DNA of 64,000 nt, from contig NZ_JADKSG010000001.1 of NCBI RefSeq assembly GCF_015350805.1, positions 1,240,001 through 1,304,000 on the forward strand, given 5' to 3'. The notes under the pieces were generated by a model, which saw only the letters and a list, made by a program, of their open reading frames with translations, made no database searches and was not told the origin of the DNA. This stretch comes from Herbiconiux sp. VKM Ac-1786 (GTDB lineage: Bacteria > Actinomycetota > Actinomycetes > Actinomycetales > Microbacteriaceae). Positions 1-7,872 of the stretch are shown here, one piece after another. Each line of letters opens with the position of its first letter. Positions within the stretch are counted from its first letter, which is position 1. The translations under genes were made by a program, and so were the position numbers.

Positions 1-520
1 CGCGGTAGTCGAGGTGCAGGTAGAGCGTGCCGTCGTCGGCGAGCAGCCGCCACGCCTCGACCAGCCGAGGCTCGAGGAACGACCAGTAGTCGTCGAAGCG
101 GTCGTCGTACTGCAGCAGGTCGCCCTTGATGCGGTCGTAGAGGCGGCCCTTGAAGCCGGCGTAGCGGCCGGGCACCGGGTCGGCCGCCCCGAGAGACGCG
201 GGATTGGCCTCGGGCGACGCGGGGACCGCGGTGGGCGACGCGGGGACTGCGGGGGGCGCGCCCGCGGCGGCGACCGGGGTCTCGACGGTGCCGGCGGCAT
301 CCGGATGCCCGGCCACCGCTTCGGGCAGCGGCACCCGCTTGACCGTGGTCGAGCGACGCGCCTGCGGGCGGCCGGTGTTGAACGGCGGGTCGAGGTAGAT
401 CAGCGTGAATGACCCGTCGGCGAACCCGCCGAGCACGGGCAGGTTGTCGGCGAGGATGACGAGCCCCTCGCCCCGGGCGTCGTCGGCGAAGTCGTCGAGA
501 GGCGATCCGGCGACTGGCAT
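1..520 (-). CDS. Site-specific DNA methyltransferase, N-terminal part (runs off the left edge)
   Basis: The first 173 codons of an S-adenosylmethionine-dependent DNA methyltransferase (N6-adenine or N4-cytosine). Motif IV DPPF is at residues 44-47, followed by NTG. Further on come a GRLYDRIKGDLLQYDDRFDDY stretch and a LLADDGTLYLHLDYR stretch, both typical of the class with the catalytic DPPF near the N terminus. Family knowledge places the SAM-binding motif near the C terminus, outside the window. Residues about 63-95 form an Ala/Pro-rich insertion encoded by a 21-bp repeat. The start is the ATG at 520-518, six bases from a CAGAAT -10-like element. No restriction enzyme is visible in the window, so solitary or R-M status is unknown. 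Confidence 0.85.
   Translation of the reverse strand, partial: MPVAGSPLDDFADDARGEGLVILADNLPVLGGFADGSFTLIYLDPPFNTGRPQARRSTTVKRVPLPEAVAGHPDAAGTVETPVAAAGAPPAVPASPTAVPASPEANPASLGAADPVPGRYAGFKGRLYDRIKGDLLQYDDRFDDYWSFLEPRLVEAWRLLADDGTLYLHLDYR
195..257. repeat. Three tandem 21-bp repeats inside the methyltransferase gene
   Basis: Units lie at 195-215, 216-236 and 237-257. All start with GACGCGGG; the second and third are nearly identical and the first is more diverged. The unit is 21 bp, so the reading frame is kept, and it encodes a seven-residue repeat resembling PTAVPAS in a low-complexity linker between the catalytic motif and the downstream conserved block. Copy number may vary between strains. 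Confidence 0.75.
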
Positions 521-526
521 TGTGCA

Positions 527-559
527 ATTCTGGCAGTTCCAAGGTCGGCGGCGTATCGT
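527..559. promoter_or_regulatory. Divergent -10 elements for the methyltransferase and the GNAT gene
   Basis: On the minus strand CAGAAT (532-527) lies six bases before the methyltransferase ATG. On the plus strand TATCGT (554-559) lies eight bases before the GNAT ATG at 568. Both fit leaderless starts, but the first deviates from TANNNT, so this is only moderately supported. Confidence 0.4.
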
Positions 560-567
560 CGCCCCCG

Positions 568-855
568 ATGAGCACCATGATCCGCAACGAGCCCGGGCAG
601 AACCGCTACACGATCGCCCTCGACGATCAGGTCGCCGGGTTCGCCGACTACCGGCTCGAAGGCTCCCGCATCGTCTTCACCCGCACCGAGGTCGACCCCC
701 GCCGCCGCAAGGCCGGGCTCGCCGGTGCGCTGGTGGAGTACGCCCTCGACGACGTGCGCACCTCGAGCGCTCTCACCGTGGTACCGCAGTGCACCTTCGT
801 CGCGCACTTCATCGACGCCCACCCCGACTACCAGGAGCTGGTCGACCGCGGCTGA
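568..855 (+). CDS. Small GNAT-family N-acetyltransferase-like protein
   Basis: A 95-residue single-domain protein resembling the short YjdJ-type GCN5-related acetyltransferases. The segment IVFTRTEVDPRRRKAGLAGALVEYAL matches the family acetyl-CoA-binding loop, where a Gx(G/A) turn precedes a helix, and VVPQCTFVAHFIDAHPDY is the usual C-terminal strand and helix. The family transfers an acetyl group from acetyl-CoA to small molecules or proteins; the acceptor here is unknown. An in-frame ATG at 520 would overlap the divergent methyltransferase start, so the ATG at 568 is preferred. It is followed closely by the cyclodeaminase-like gene. Confidence 0.8.
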   Translation: MSTMIRNEPGQNRYTIALDDQVAGFADYRLEGSRIVFTRTEVDPRRRKAGLAGALVEYALDDVRTSSALTVVPQCTFVAHFIDAHPDYQELVDRG

Positions 856-902
856 CCCGCGCGGTCACCCTTCCGACGTCCCCGAACCCCTCCGAGAGGC
901 GG

Positions 903-1514
903 ATGCCGATGGCCGAGGAGATCCGTGCGAGCACGGGCGGGTCGTCCGTCCACGACTGGGTGCGTCGGCTCGCGCAGCCGGTGGGCGACCCGGGCGGCGG
1001 TGCCGCGTCGGGAGTGATGCTGGCGATGGCCTGCGCGCTGACGTCGATGGTGGCGGGGTACTCGCGGGACGAGCATCCGCTCGAGGCGTCGGCAGTGGCA
1101 GAGCGAGCGGATGCCCGCCGCGAACGGGCCCTCGAGCTGAGCGACCTCGACGCCCACGAGTCGGCCGAGTTCGGCGCCGCCTATCACGAGCCGCGCGGCG
1201 AGACCCGGGACGCGACGGTGCGCGCAGCCGGATCGGCCGCCGCCCGCACCTCGGCCGACCTCGGCGAGCTCGCGCTGGACGCGCTCAACGACCTGGAGTC
1301 GGTGGCCGGCCTCGCGCCGGCCTTCCTGCGGCCCGACGTCGTCGTGGCGGCGGCCGCCCTGCGAGCCGCGCTGACCGGTGCCCGCACGAACCTCGCCGCC
1401 GACCTCGACGAGGTCGCCCGTCACGGGGCGTCGGCATCGCCCTCGCTCGCCGACGAGGTGGCCCGTTTCGACCGGGCGCTGGAGCGTCTCTCCGGTTTCG
1501 AACTCTTTTCATGA
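903..1514 (+). CDS. Cyclodeaminase/cyclohydrolase family protein (FTCD_C-like)
   Basis: A 203-residue, almost all-helical protein. Near the N terminus it carries the family signature PVGDPGGGAASGVMLAMACAL (about residues 24-44), as in formimidoyltetrahydrofolate cyclodeaminase and methenyltetrahydrofolate cyclohydrolase FchA. Members usually act on one-carbon tetrahydrofolate derivatives as dimers or tetramers. No formiminotransferase or histidine-degradation genes lie nearby, so the exact substrate cannot be inferred. The frame is open far upstream, into the GNAT gene in another frame, but the homologous region begins at the ATG at 903 (MPMAEE); 909 is an alternative start. Confidence 0.8.
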   Translation: MPMAEEIRASTGGSSVHDWVRRLAQPVGDPGGGAASGVMLAMACALTSMVAGYSRDEHPLEASAVAERADARRERALELSDLDAHESAEFGAAYHEPRGETRDATVRAAGSAAARTSADLGELALDALNDLESVAGLAPAFLRPDVVVAAAALRAALTGARTNLAADLDEVARHGASASPSLADEVARFDRALERLSGFELFS

Positions 1515-1532
1515 TCTTTCCTCATTAAGCGG

Positions 1533-1538
1533 TAGGGT
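1533..1538 (+). promoter_or_regulatory. TAGGGT -10, leaderless start for the acyltransferase
   Basis: TAGGGT is followed by exactly six bases and then the GTG at 1545, with no ribosome-binding site. This fixes the GTG as the likely start. Confidence 0.65.
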
Positions 1539-1544
1539 GGCCCG

Positions 1545-2867
1545 GTGCCGCCCCCGATCCGCCTTCCGCCCCCGGTCGCCTCGTCGCGGCTTCCGGCGCT
1601 CGACGGCCTGCGCGGGCTCGCCGCGCTGGCCGTGGCGCTGGGGCACGCGCTGCTCGTGGTGCGCGAGAACGTCGTGGCCGACTGGTTCGGGCCGTCGGTG
1701 CTCGGGGTGTCGACGAACGGCTTCAGCATCGCCGCCTCGCACGCCGTCTGGCTGTTCTTCGTGCTCTCGGGAGTGGTGCTGACGAAGCTCGCGACGCGCG
1801 GGCCGCCGGGCGGGTTCGACTACGGGCGCTACACGCTGTCGCGGCTCGCCCGTCTCTATCTGCCCGTCTGGGCGGCGCTGGCGTTCGTGGTGGTGACGGC
1901 GCTGCTGATGCGGCGCACGAGCGTCGGCTTCGGGGACTGGGTGGACGGGCATCCGACGCACCTCGACCCCTGGGCGCTGATGAACGACGCGACCCTGCTG
2001 ACCGGAACGAGCGGCGCGCTCTCACCGCTGTGGACGCTGCAGTGGGAGGTGCTGTTCTCGCTGCTGCTCGTGCTCTACCTCGCGGTGCTGCAGCGCGTCC
2101 CGGCACTCGTCTCGCTGCCGCTGCTGCTCGCGACGTCGGCGCTCGGCGGCGTGCTCGGCAATCCGACGCTGCTCTACCTGCCGATGTTTGGGCTGGGCGT
2201 GGTGCTGGCGCTCGCCTGGACTCCCCTCGCCGGTGCGGCCTCTGCGTTCGAGACCATCGTGCGACGACGGCGCGGTGGCCTCGTCGTCGCGACGGTGCTC
2301 GCACTCGCGGTGACGGCCGAGGCGACCTTCCTGGGATGGCAGCTCAGCGGGGCGCTTCTCATGCCGCCGCCGCTCCGCTCGGCGGTCGAGACCGTCGGCC
2401 ACCTCGTCGCGGCGATGCTGCTCATCGTGCTGGCCGGCGTCTGGCCGCCCGTCCGCCGCGCCTTCGCGTCGCGCCCGCTGCAGTGGCTCGGCCTCGTCTC
2501 GTTCAGCCTCTACCTGGTGCACGAGCCCGTGCTCCTCGCGGTGGTGCGCCTCGCGCCCCCGCTCGCCGACGCGGCCTGCACCGTCGGCCTCTGCCTTCCC
2601 ACCCCGGCGACGCCCGACGGCGTCGTGGCCGGCTCAGCCCTCGCCGACCTCGGCCCGCTCGGCATCGCGGTGACGGCGGCCGTCGCGATCGCCCTCTCCC
2701 TCGCCGCAGCCGCCGCCTTCCACCGCCTCGTCGAGAGCCACGCCCACCGCTTCGCCCAGCGCCTGCGAGCGGCCCCACTCCGCGATGGGCCCGCCATCCA
2801 CCCGGATGCGGCCAAGACCTCTGTCGCGACCATCGGTGAGGAGCCGGGAACAGGCAGAAAGGCGTGA
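1545..2867 (+). CDS. Acyltransferase 3 family membrane protein (OafA/YrhL type)
   Basis: 440 residues with about ten hydrophobic segments. The N-terminal RLPALDGLRGLAALAVALGH is the classic acyltransferase 3 signature; its conserved histidine is thought to act in acyl transfer. FFVLSGVVLT and SFSLYLVHEPVLL are further family motifs. Such proteins sit in the cytoplasmic membrane and O-acylate cell-surface sugars, peptidoglycan or secreted small molecules. The C-terminal ~35 residues (HPDAAKTSVATIGEEPG) are a polar cytoplasmic tail. No polysaccharide cluster is adjacent, so the acceptor is unknown. It is probably transcribed alone from its own leaderless promoter. Confidence 0.85.
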   Translation: MPPPIRLPPPVASSRLPALDGLRGLAALAVALGHALLVVRENVVADWFGPSVLGVSTNGFSIAASHAVWLFFVLSGVVLTKLATRGPPGGFDYGRYTLSRLARLYLPVWAALAFVVVTALLMRRTSVGFGDWVDGHPTHLDPWALMNDATLLTGTSGALSPLWTLQWEVLFSLLLVLYLAVLQRVPALVSLPLLLATSALGGVLGNPTLLYLPMFGLGVVLALAWTPLAGAASAFETIVRRRRGGLVVATVLALAVTAEATFLGWQLSGALLMPPPLRSAVETVGHLVAAMLLIVLAGVWPPVRRAFASRPLQWLGLVSFSLYLVHEPVLLAVVRLAPPLADAACTVGLCLPTPATPDGVVAGSALADLGPLGIAVTAAVAIALSLAAAAAFHRLVESHAHRFAQRLRAAPLRDGPAIHPDAAKTSVATIGEEPGTGRKA

Positions 2868-2936
2868 GCGGGGCTGTGATTGTGGGGCATCCACAGCGAC
2901 CTGCGAGTGTTGCGAAGCGTGTGGTTCGATTGCCGC

Positions 2937-4034
2937 ATGCTCACCGACGAGAACAACGACCACACCCCGAACGATGACGACGCCAGCGACGGTGCGAACG
3001 GGGTTGGCGGCGGGCGGCGGTTCGCCGTGGATGCCGGGGGTGATATCGCCAGCACGCCGCTGCAGCTCGAGGAGGCAGCGCGGGTCGCCGAGCGGGAGGG
3101 GTTCGACGGGGTGCTCGTCACCGAGACGCGGCACGATCCGTTCGTGGCGCTGACGCTGGCCGCGCGGGCGACCGAGCGGGTGCGGCTGTCGAGCGCGATC
3201 GCGGTGGCGTTCGCGCGCAACCCGATGAACACCGCGATGCTGGCGAACGACCTTCAGCTCGTGTCGGACGGGCGGTTCGTGCTCGGACTCGGCTCGCAGG
3301 TGAAGCCGCACATCGAGCGGCGGTTCTCCATGCCCTGGTCGCACCCGGCGAAGCGCATGCGCGAGTACGTCGAGGCGATCCGAGCGATCTGGGCGAGCTG
3401 GGAGACCGGCGAGCGGCTGCGCTTCGAGGGCGAGTTCTACTCCCACACGCTGATGTCGCCGGTGTTCAGCCCCGGCCCGAATCCGCACGGCAACCCGCGC
3501 ATCGCACTCGCGGCGGTCGGCACGCTGATGACAGAGACGGCGGGGGCGGTCGCCGACGGGTTCCTCAGCCACAGCTTCACCACGGCACGGTACCTCCGCG
3601 AGGTGTCGTTGCCGGCGCTCGAGCGCGGGCGGGCATCCGCTGGTCGGGTCGGCGAGCCGGTCGAGGTCAGCCTGCCCGCGCTGGTCGCCGTCGGCCGCAG
3701 CGATGCCGAGCTCGACACCGCGATCACCGCCATCAAGAAGCAGATCGCCTTCTACGGCTCGACGCCGGCCTACAAGGGCGTGCTCGAGCTGCACGGCTGG
3801 GGCGAACTACACGAGCGGATGCACGCGGGGTCAGTGAAGGGAGAGTGGGACGCCATGACGTCCCTGGTCACAGACGAGGTGCTGGCCGAGTTCGCCGTCG
3901 TGGGGTCGCCGAGCGAGGTCGCGGCGCAGCTGCGGGATCGCTTCGAGGGCGTCGTGCAGCGGCTGTCGTTCTCGACGCCCTACCCGGTGCAGGCGGATGT
4001 CTGGCCCGAGCTGCTGGGTGCCCTGAACAAGTAG
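2937..4034 (+). CDS. LLM-class F420-dependent oxidoreductase (TIGR03617-like)
   Basis: A TIM-barrel flavin/F420 oxidoreductase of the luciferase-like family. After an acidic, Asn-rich N-terminal stretch (residues 1-25) come DAGGDIASTPLQLEEAARVAE, EGFDGVLVTETRHDPFVALTLAA, LVSDGRFVLGLGSQVKPHIERRF and the C-terminal VVGSPSEVAAQLRDRFEGVVQRL, all typical of F420-linked members. These enzymes use reduced or oxidised F420 (or FMN) to oxidise alcohols or reduce activated double bonds; the substrate is unknown. The start is set at the ATG at 2937. An upstream in-frame GTG at 2880 would add 19 residues that do not look conserved. TTCGAT six bases before the ATG is a weak -10 candidate. Confidence 0.82.
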   Translation: MLTDENNDHTPNDDDASDGANGVGGGRRFAVDAGGDIASTPLQLEEAARVAEREGFDGVLVTETRHDPFVALTLAARATERVRLSSAIAVAFARNPMNTAMLANDLQLVSDGRFVLGLGSQVKPHIERRFSMPWSHPAKRMREYVEAIRAIWASWETGERLRFEGEFYSHTLMSPVFSPGPNPHGNPRIALAAVGTLMTETAGAVADGFLSHSFTTARYLREVSLPALERGRASAGRVGEPVEVSLPALVAVGRSDAELDTAITAIKKQIAFYGSTPAYKGVLELHGWGELHERMHAGSVKGEWDAMTSLVTDEVLAEFAVVGSPSEVAAQLRDRFEGVVQRLSFSTPYPVQADVWPELLGALNK

Positions 4035-4100
4035 CCGGGCGCCGGAATCCCGGATCGCTCGACAGCGAATACGGGTGAATCCGAGTGCATGAACCGAGCT

Positions 4101-4130
4101 TTCATCAGGGTTTTCTGATAGAATCTCAGT
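4101..4130 (+). promoter_or_regulatory. TAGAAT -10 with overlapping inverted repeat before the HNH gene
   Basis: TAGAAT at 4119-4124 is followed by six bases and the ATG at 4131, a leaderless arrangement. An inverted repeat, TTCATCAG (4101-4108) and CTGATAGAA (4115-4123) around GGTTTT, overlaps the -10, so a repressor could bind there. Confidence 0.55.
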
Positions 4131-5501
4131 ATGCAAACAGACGTCGGCCTCAAGAAGATCGCCAGCGATCTTCGGGTCGCGCTGGGGGCTGCTCGTGCCA
4201 CGACGGCGGGGCTCTCCGACGACGCGGTGCTGGAGTTGATGGCCGATTTCGAGGCCATCGGGCGGCTGGCCACGGCCGGGCAGGTGCACAGCGCCGGCGA
4301 AGTCGGGGTGCGGTCGCGCGCCGAGCTCGGCGACGAGGGCCTGAGCCGGTCGCAGAACTTCACCAGCCCCGTGAAGCTGGTCGCACACGTCACTGGTGCG
4401 TCGGCACGCGAATGCAAGTCGCGCCTCGATCTCGGGCAGAAGCTGCGGGGTGCGGTGCTGCTGGGTGGTGGCGAGGGGCCGGCGCCGTTCCCGGTGGTGG
4501 GCCGCGTGCTCGATGAGGGCGTGCTCGGGGTCGAGGCGGCGGCGGCGATCGTGAAGCAGTGTGGGGTGCTCGCCGACCGCGGATGCTCGCCCGACGTCGT
4601 GAGCCTCGCTGAGGAGACCCTCGTCGACCAGACTCTCTCGTGCCGGCTGTCTGCCGACGAGACCTTCCGGGCCGCGATCCATCTGCGCGAGGTGCTCGAC
4701 CCCGACGGTGCCGAACCGCGCGACGAGGTGCTGCAGATGCAGCGATCACTGACGATCACGCAATCGGCGGATGGGATGTATCGGGGGAAGTTCGCGCTCA
4801 CGCCCGAGCAGGGCGGAGTGTGGTCTGCAAGCATCCGGGCGATGCAGAGCCCGCGCGTGGCCGGGCCGCGGTTCGTCGATGGAGACGAGTACGCGACCGC
4901 CGATGGTCGCACTCAGGCGCAGAAGAACGCCGACACGGTAACTGAGCTCATCGCTCGCGCGGCCGGCGCCGAAGACATGCCCCGGATCAATGGTGCGATC
5001 GCCACCGTGAACGTCCACATGACACTCGACGATCTCGAGAAGGGCCGCGGCGTCGGATGGATCGATGGCCTCGACCAGCCCGTCCCCGCCTCCACCGTCG
5101 AGCAGCTCCGGTGCTCATCACCCGTCGCCACCACACTGTTCGGCGACAAGGGCGAGGTGCTCTATCACGGCAAGGCGAAGCGGCTCTTCACCGCGGCGCA
5201 GAACCGGGCCCTCGCTGCTCGGGACGGCGGGTGCGTGTGGCCCAGTTGCGACCGGCCACCCTCGTTCTGCGAGACACATCACGCGAACGAGTGGGTCTCG
5301 GACGATCATCCGCCCGGCCGAACCGACATCGACAACGGCGTCCTCCTCTGCCACTTCCATCACTCCCACCTGCACAAATCACCATGGAAACTGACCATGC
5401 AGAACGGGGTGCCTCACCTCATCCCACCCAGATGGGTGGACACGGAACAGAAGCCGATCCCGACTACCCGGCGACGCACCATCCACAGACCCGCCGCTTA
5501 G
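4131..5501 (+). CDS. DUF222/13E12 repeat family HNH endonuclease-like protein
   Basis: 456 residues. The N-terminal ~300 residues form the helical DUF222 region (LMADFEAIGRLATAGQVHSAGE; FALTPEQGGVWSASIRAM). The C-terminal HNH nuclease-like domain contains ARDGGCVWPSCDRPPSFCETHHANEW, then DIDNGVLLCHFHHSHLH, with Cys pairs and His residues fitting a zinc-stabilised beta-beta-alpha-metal fold. The family is expanded in Actinobacteria, often in many copies per genome; its role is not established. Both HNH halves look intact here. The gene has its own leaderless promoter and ends before a strong hairpin shared with the convergent gene. Confidence 0.85.
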   Translation: MQTDVGLKKIASDLRVALGAARATTAGLSDDAVLELMADFEAIGRLATAGQVHSAGEVGVRSRAELGDEGLSRSQNFTSPVKLVAHVTGASARECKSRLDLGQKLRGAVLLGGGEGPAPFPVVGRVLDEGVLGVEAAAAIVKQCGVLADRGCSPDVVSLAEETLVDQTLSCRLSADETFRAAIHLREVLDPDGAEPRDEVLQMQRSLTITQSADGMYRGKFALTPEQGGVWSASIRAMQSPRVAGPRFVDGDEYATADGRTQAQKNADTVTELIARAAGAEDMPRINGAIATVNVHMTLDDLEKGRGVGWIDGLDQPVPASTVEQLRCSSPVATTLFGDKGEVLYHGKAKRLFTAAQNRALAARDGGCVWPSCDRPPSFCETHHANEWVSDDHPPGRTDIDNGVLLCHFHHSHLHKSPWKLTMQNGVPHLIPPRWVDTEQKPIPTTRRRTIHRPAA

Positions 5502-5519
5502 CCGACCACCGCATCCCGA

Positions 5520-5577
5520 GGGCAAGCGCGAAGCGCGCGGCAGCACACCCGGCTGCCGCGCGCTGACGCGCTTGCCC
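5520..5577. terminator. Bidirectional hairpin between convergent genes
   Basis: GGGCAAGCGCG plus a further arm (5520-5544) pairs with 5552-5577 around a seven-base loop. The stem is about 25 bp with one bulge and mismatch. No T-tract follows, as is common in actinobacterial terminators. It separates the HNH gene from the UPF0303 gene. Confidence 0.7.
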
Positions 5578-5605
5578 GAGATGGGCACGGCCGGGTTACA
5601 GAGAG

Positions 5606-6097
5606 CTAGCGGGCCAGGAACGCGGCTAGTGCATCCGCCGCCAGCTGGTGGTCGACCACGTCGGGTTCGCCCGAGGCCGTGATGGTGCCGAGCAGCTCTC
5701 CGCGCACGAAGAGCGGGATGGAGCCGCCGTGGGCGCGCATCACCGCGTGGTCGACCGCGGGCTCGTCGAGCTCGTCGAAGCGCGTGCCGGCCGCCTCGTG
5801 GCGACGGCGCACCAGCAACGACGGAACGCCGAAGTAGACCGCGACGGCCGCCTTGCCGGCGAGCCAGAAGTCGTTCTCCGGCCCGGTCGCTCCGAGTTTC
5901 GCCCGGAAGACCAGGTCGCCCGCCAGCACGATGTCGACCGCGAGGTCGAGACCGCGAGAGCGCACGAGGTCGGCGGCGATCACACCGAGGTCCAGAGCAT
6001 CCGACTTCGAGAAGGACTCGGCGTCGAACACCGGCGCCTCCTCGAGGTCGTCCACGGTGAAGACGGGGAGGGAGGAGGAAGCGGCGGCGGCGCTCAC
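5606..6097 (-). CDS. UPF0303 heme-degrading-domain (DUF336/HbpS-like) protein
   Basis: 163 residues. The central and C-terminal part (FWLAGKAAVAVYFGVPSLLVRRRHEAAGTRF, then DHAVMRAHGGSIPLFVRGELLGTITASGEPDVVDHQLAADAL) is typical of the GlcG/HbpS alpha-beta fold, in particular the UPF0303 group annotated as heme-degrading. Actual heme binding is unproven for most members. The GTG start at 6097 overlaps the stop of the upstream lipoate-ligase-like gene by four bases (GTGA), so the two are translationally coupled. An alternative is a chaperone-like small-molecule binder. Confidence 0.75.
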   Translation of the reverse strand: MSAAAASSSLPVFTVDDLEEAPVFDAESFSKSDALDLGVIAADLVRSRGLDLAVDIVLAGDLVFRAKLGATGPENDFWLAGKAAVAVYFGVPSLLVRRRHEAAGTRFDELDEPAVDHAVMRAHGGSIPLFVRGELLGTITASGEPDVVDHQLAADALAAFLAR

Positions 6098-7143
6098 GGA
6101 ACCCGTCCGATCCACTCGGCCGTCGCGAACTTCGTGCGCACCAGCTCCTCGGCGGCGGCCCGCTCGGCCGAGGTGATCGAGTCGGGCACCGCACCGTAGA
6201 GCCCGGTGAACGTCGCGATCAGCCGGTCGATGATCTCGGCCCGCGACAGGCCGGTCTGGCTGCGCAGCGGGTCGACGCGCTTGGCGGCCGAGGTGGTGCC
6301 CTTGTCGCTCATCTTCTCGCGGCCGATTCTCAAGACCTGAGTCATCTTCTCGCCGTCCATGTCGTAGCTCATGGTGGCGTGGTGCAGCACGGCGCCGTTG
6401 CCGAGACGCTTCTGCGCGGCGCCGCCGATCTTGCCCTTGACCGAGGAGATGTCGTTGAGCGGCTGGTAGAACGCCTCGATGCCGAGCGACTTCAGCGCCG
6501 TGATGACCCACTCGTCGAGGAAGGCGTAGGAGTCGGCGAAGCTCATGCCCTGCACGAGCGCCGCCGGGGCGTAGATGGAGTAGGTGACGACCGAGTTCGC
6601 ATCCATGAACATGGCGCCGCCACCCGAGATGCGCCGCACGACCTCGAAGCCGTACTTCGACGCGTTCGCAGGGTCGACCTCGTTCTTCAGCGACTGGAAG
6701 CTGCCGATCACGACGGCCGGCTCGTTCCACTCCCAGATGCGCAGCGTGGGCTTGCGGCGCCCCTCACCGACCTCGTTCGTGAGCACCTCGTCGAGCGCGA
6801 GCTGCATCTGCGGCGTCTCGGGGCCGGTGTGGATGAGCTGCCACTCGTACGCGTCCCAGCTCGTCGCCCGGGCGAGCGAGCGCCGCACCGCGACGGCCAC
6901 CGCCTCGGGTGTGAAGCCGAGCAGCACCGCGCCCTCGGGCAGGGCTCCGCGCACGGCGGCCGCGATCGTGGCCGCGTCGCTGTCGGCGGGCAGCCCGTTC
7001 ACCGCCGCGTCGATCAGCGGCAGAGCGTCGTCGGGCTCGAGGAAGAAGTCGCCGGCCAGCCGGAAGTTCTGGATGCGGCCGTCGACCTCGTCGAGGTCGA
7101 CCACCACCAGCTTGCCTCCTGGCACCTTGTATTCACCGTGCAT
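6094..7143 (-). CDS. Lipoate--protein ligase family protein with N-terminal accessory domain
   Basis: 349 residues. Residues 1 to about 85 (YKVPGGKLVVVDLDEVDGRIQNFRLAGDFF) resemble the small accessory domain usually found at the C terminus of LplA, here placed first. The catalytic BPL/LplA domain follows: PAVVIGSFQSLKNEV, the lipoyl-AMP-binding RRISGGGAMF, and the lysine motif SSVKGKIGGAAQKR. The family activates lipoate with ATP and attaches it to E2 or GcvH lysines. The rearranged order may indicate an unusual transferase or octanoyltransferase-like member. It forms an overlapping pair with the downstream UPF0303 gene and starts from a leaderless promoter. Confidence 0.8.
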   Translation of the reverse strand: MHGEYKVPGGKLVVVDLDEVDGRIQNFRLAGDFFLEPDDALPLIDAAVNGLPADSDAATIAAAVRGALPEGAVLLGFTPEAVAVAVRRSLARATSWDAYEWQLIHTGPETPQMQLALDEVLTNEVGEGRRKPTLRIWEWNEPAVVIGSFQSLKNEVDPANASKYGFEVVRRISGGGAMFMDANSVVTYSIYAPAALVQGMSFADSYAFLDEWVITALKSLGIEAFYQPLNDISSVKGKIGGAAQKRLGNGAVLHHATMSYDMDGEKMTQVLRIGREKMSDKGTTSAAKRVDPLRSQTGLSRAEIIDRLIATFTGLYGAVPDSITSAERAAAEELVRTKFATAEWIGRVP

Positions 7144-7149
7144 GCGTTC

Positions 7150-7155
7150 AGCGTA
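7150..7155 (-). promoter_or_regulatory. TACGCT -10, leaderless start for the lipoate-ligase-like gene
   Basis: On the minus strand TACGCT is followed by six bases and the ATG at 7143. There is no Shine-Dalgarno sequence. Confidence 0.6.
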
Positions 7156-7212
7156 GCCCCGGCCCGCGACATGATGCCGGGCGCGAAGGCAGACGAGCGG
7201 ATGCGCGGCCGC

Positions 7213-7872
7213 TCACCGCGGCAGCCGGAACCGGTGCTCGGGCCGCCCGGTACTGCCGTACCGCAGCTCGACGAGCAGCTGCCCGTCGTGCGCGAGCGCC
7301 GACAGGTACCGCTGCGCCGTCGCACGGGAGATGCCGAGGCGCGATGCGACCACGGGTGCCGACAGCGCATCCGGAGACCCCGCCAGCGTCTCGAGCACCG
7401 AGTGCTCGGTGGGCGAGCGCCGCGCCGCCGCATCGCGGGTCGCCGAGCCGTGCAGCACGCGGCGGGCGCGGTCGATGGTCTCCTGGTCGAGCTCGGGCTG
7501 GGCGTCGAGCAGATTGCGGTAGCGGGTGTAGCCGCGCAGCACCTCGGCGAGCGCCTCGTCGGCGAACGGCTTCACGAGGTAGGCGATCGCCCCGCGCTGG
7601 AACGAGGTGCGCACGGCCGCCGCCGTGACCGCGGCGCTCAGCACGATCGCGTCGAGGTCGTAGCCGCGCACGAGGTCGAGGCCCGAACCGTCGGGCAGGT
7701 AGATGTCGGCGAGCAGCAGGTCGGGGCGGGTCTGCTCGATGGCGGTGCGCGCCTCGGCGAGCGACCCGGCGGTCGCGACCACCGTGTAGCCCCCGGCCGC
7801 CTCGACGATGCGGGTGTGCAGCCGGGCGACGTGGAAGTCGTCGTCGACGATGACGACGCGCAGCTCGCTCAT
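7213..7872 (-). CDS. CitB/DcuR-type response regulator
   Basis: 219 residues. The receiver domain (about 1-120) has the acidic pair in VVIVDDDFHVA, the phospho-acceptor Asp in LLLADIYLPDGSG and the conserved Lys in AYLVKPF. The C-terminal winged helix-turn-helix (SAPVVASRLGISRATAQRYLSALAHDGQL) is the CitB-family DNA-binding domain. Its ATG overlaps the stop of the histidine kinase gene by four bases (ATGA), so they form one transcript. By context it should activate the divergent citrate transporter; tandem repeats in the shared intergenic region are candidate binding sites. Confidence 0.9.
   Translation of the reverse strand: MSELRVVIVDDDFHVARLHTRIVEAAGGYTVVATAGSLAEARTAIEQTRPDLLLADIYLPDGSGLDLVRGYDLDAIVLSAAVTAAAVRTSFQRGAIAYLVKPFADEALAEVLRGYTRYRNLLDAQPELDQETIDRARRVLHGSATRDAAARRSPTEHSVLETLAGSPDALSAPVVASRLGISRATAQRYLSALAHDGQLLVELRYGSTGRPEHRFRLPR

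Noticed and set aside
4131-5501. HNH gene as a homing endonuclease in an intron or intein
   Set aside because: It has its own promoter and stop and does not interrupt a host gene; DUF222 members are free-standing.
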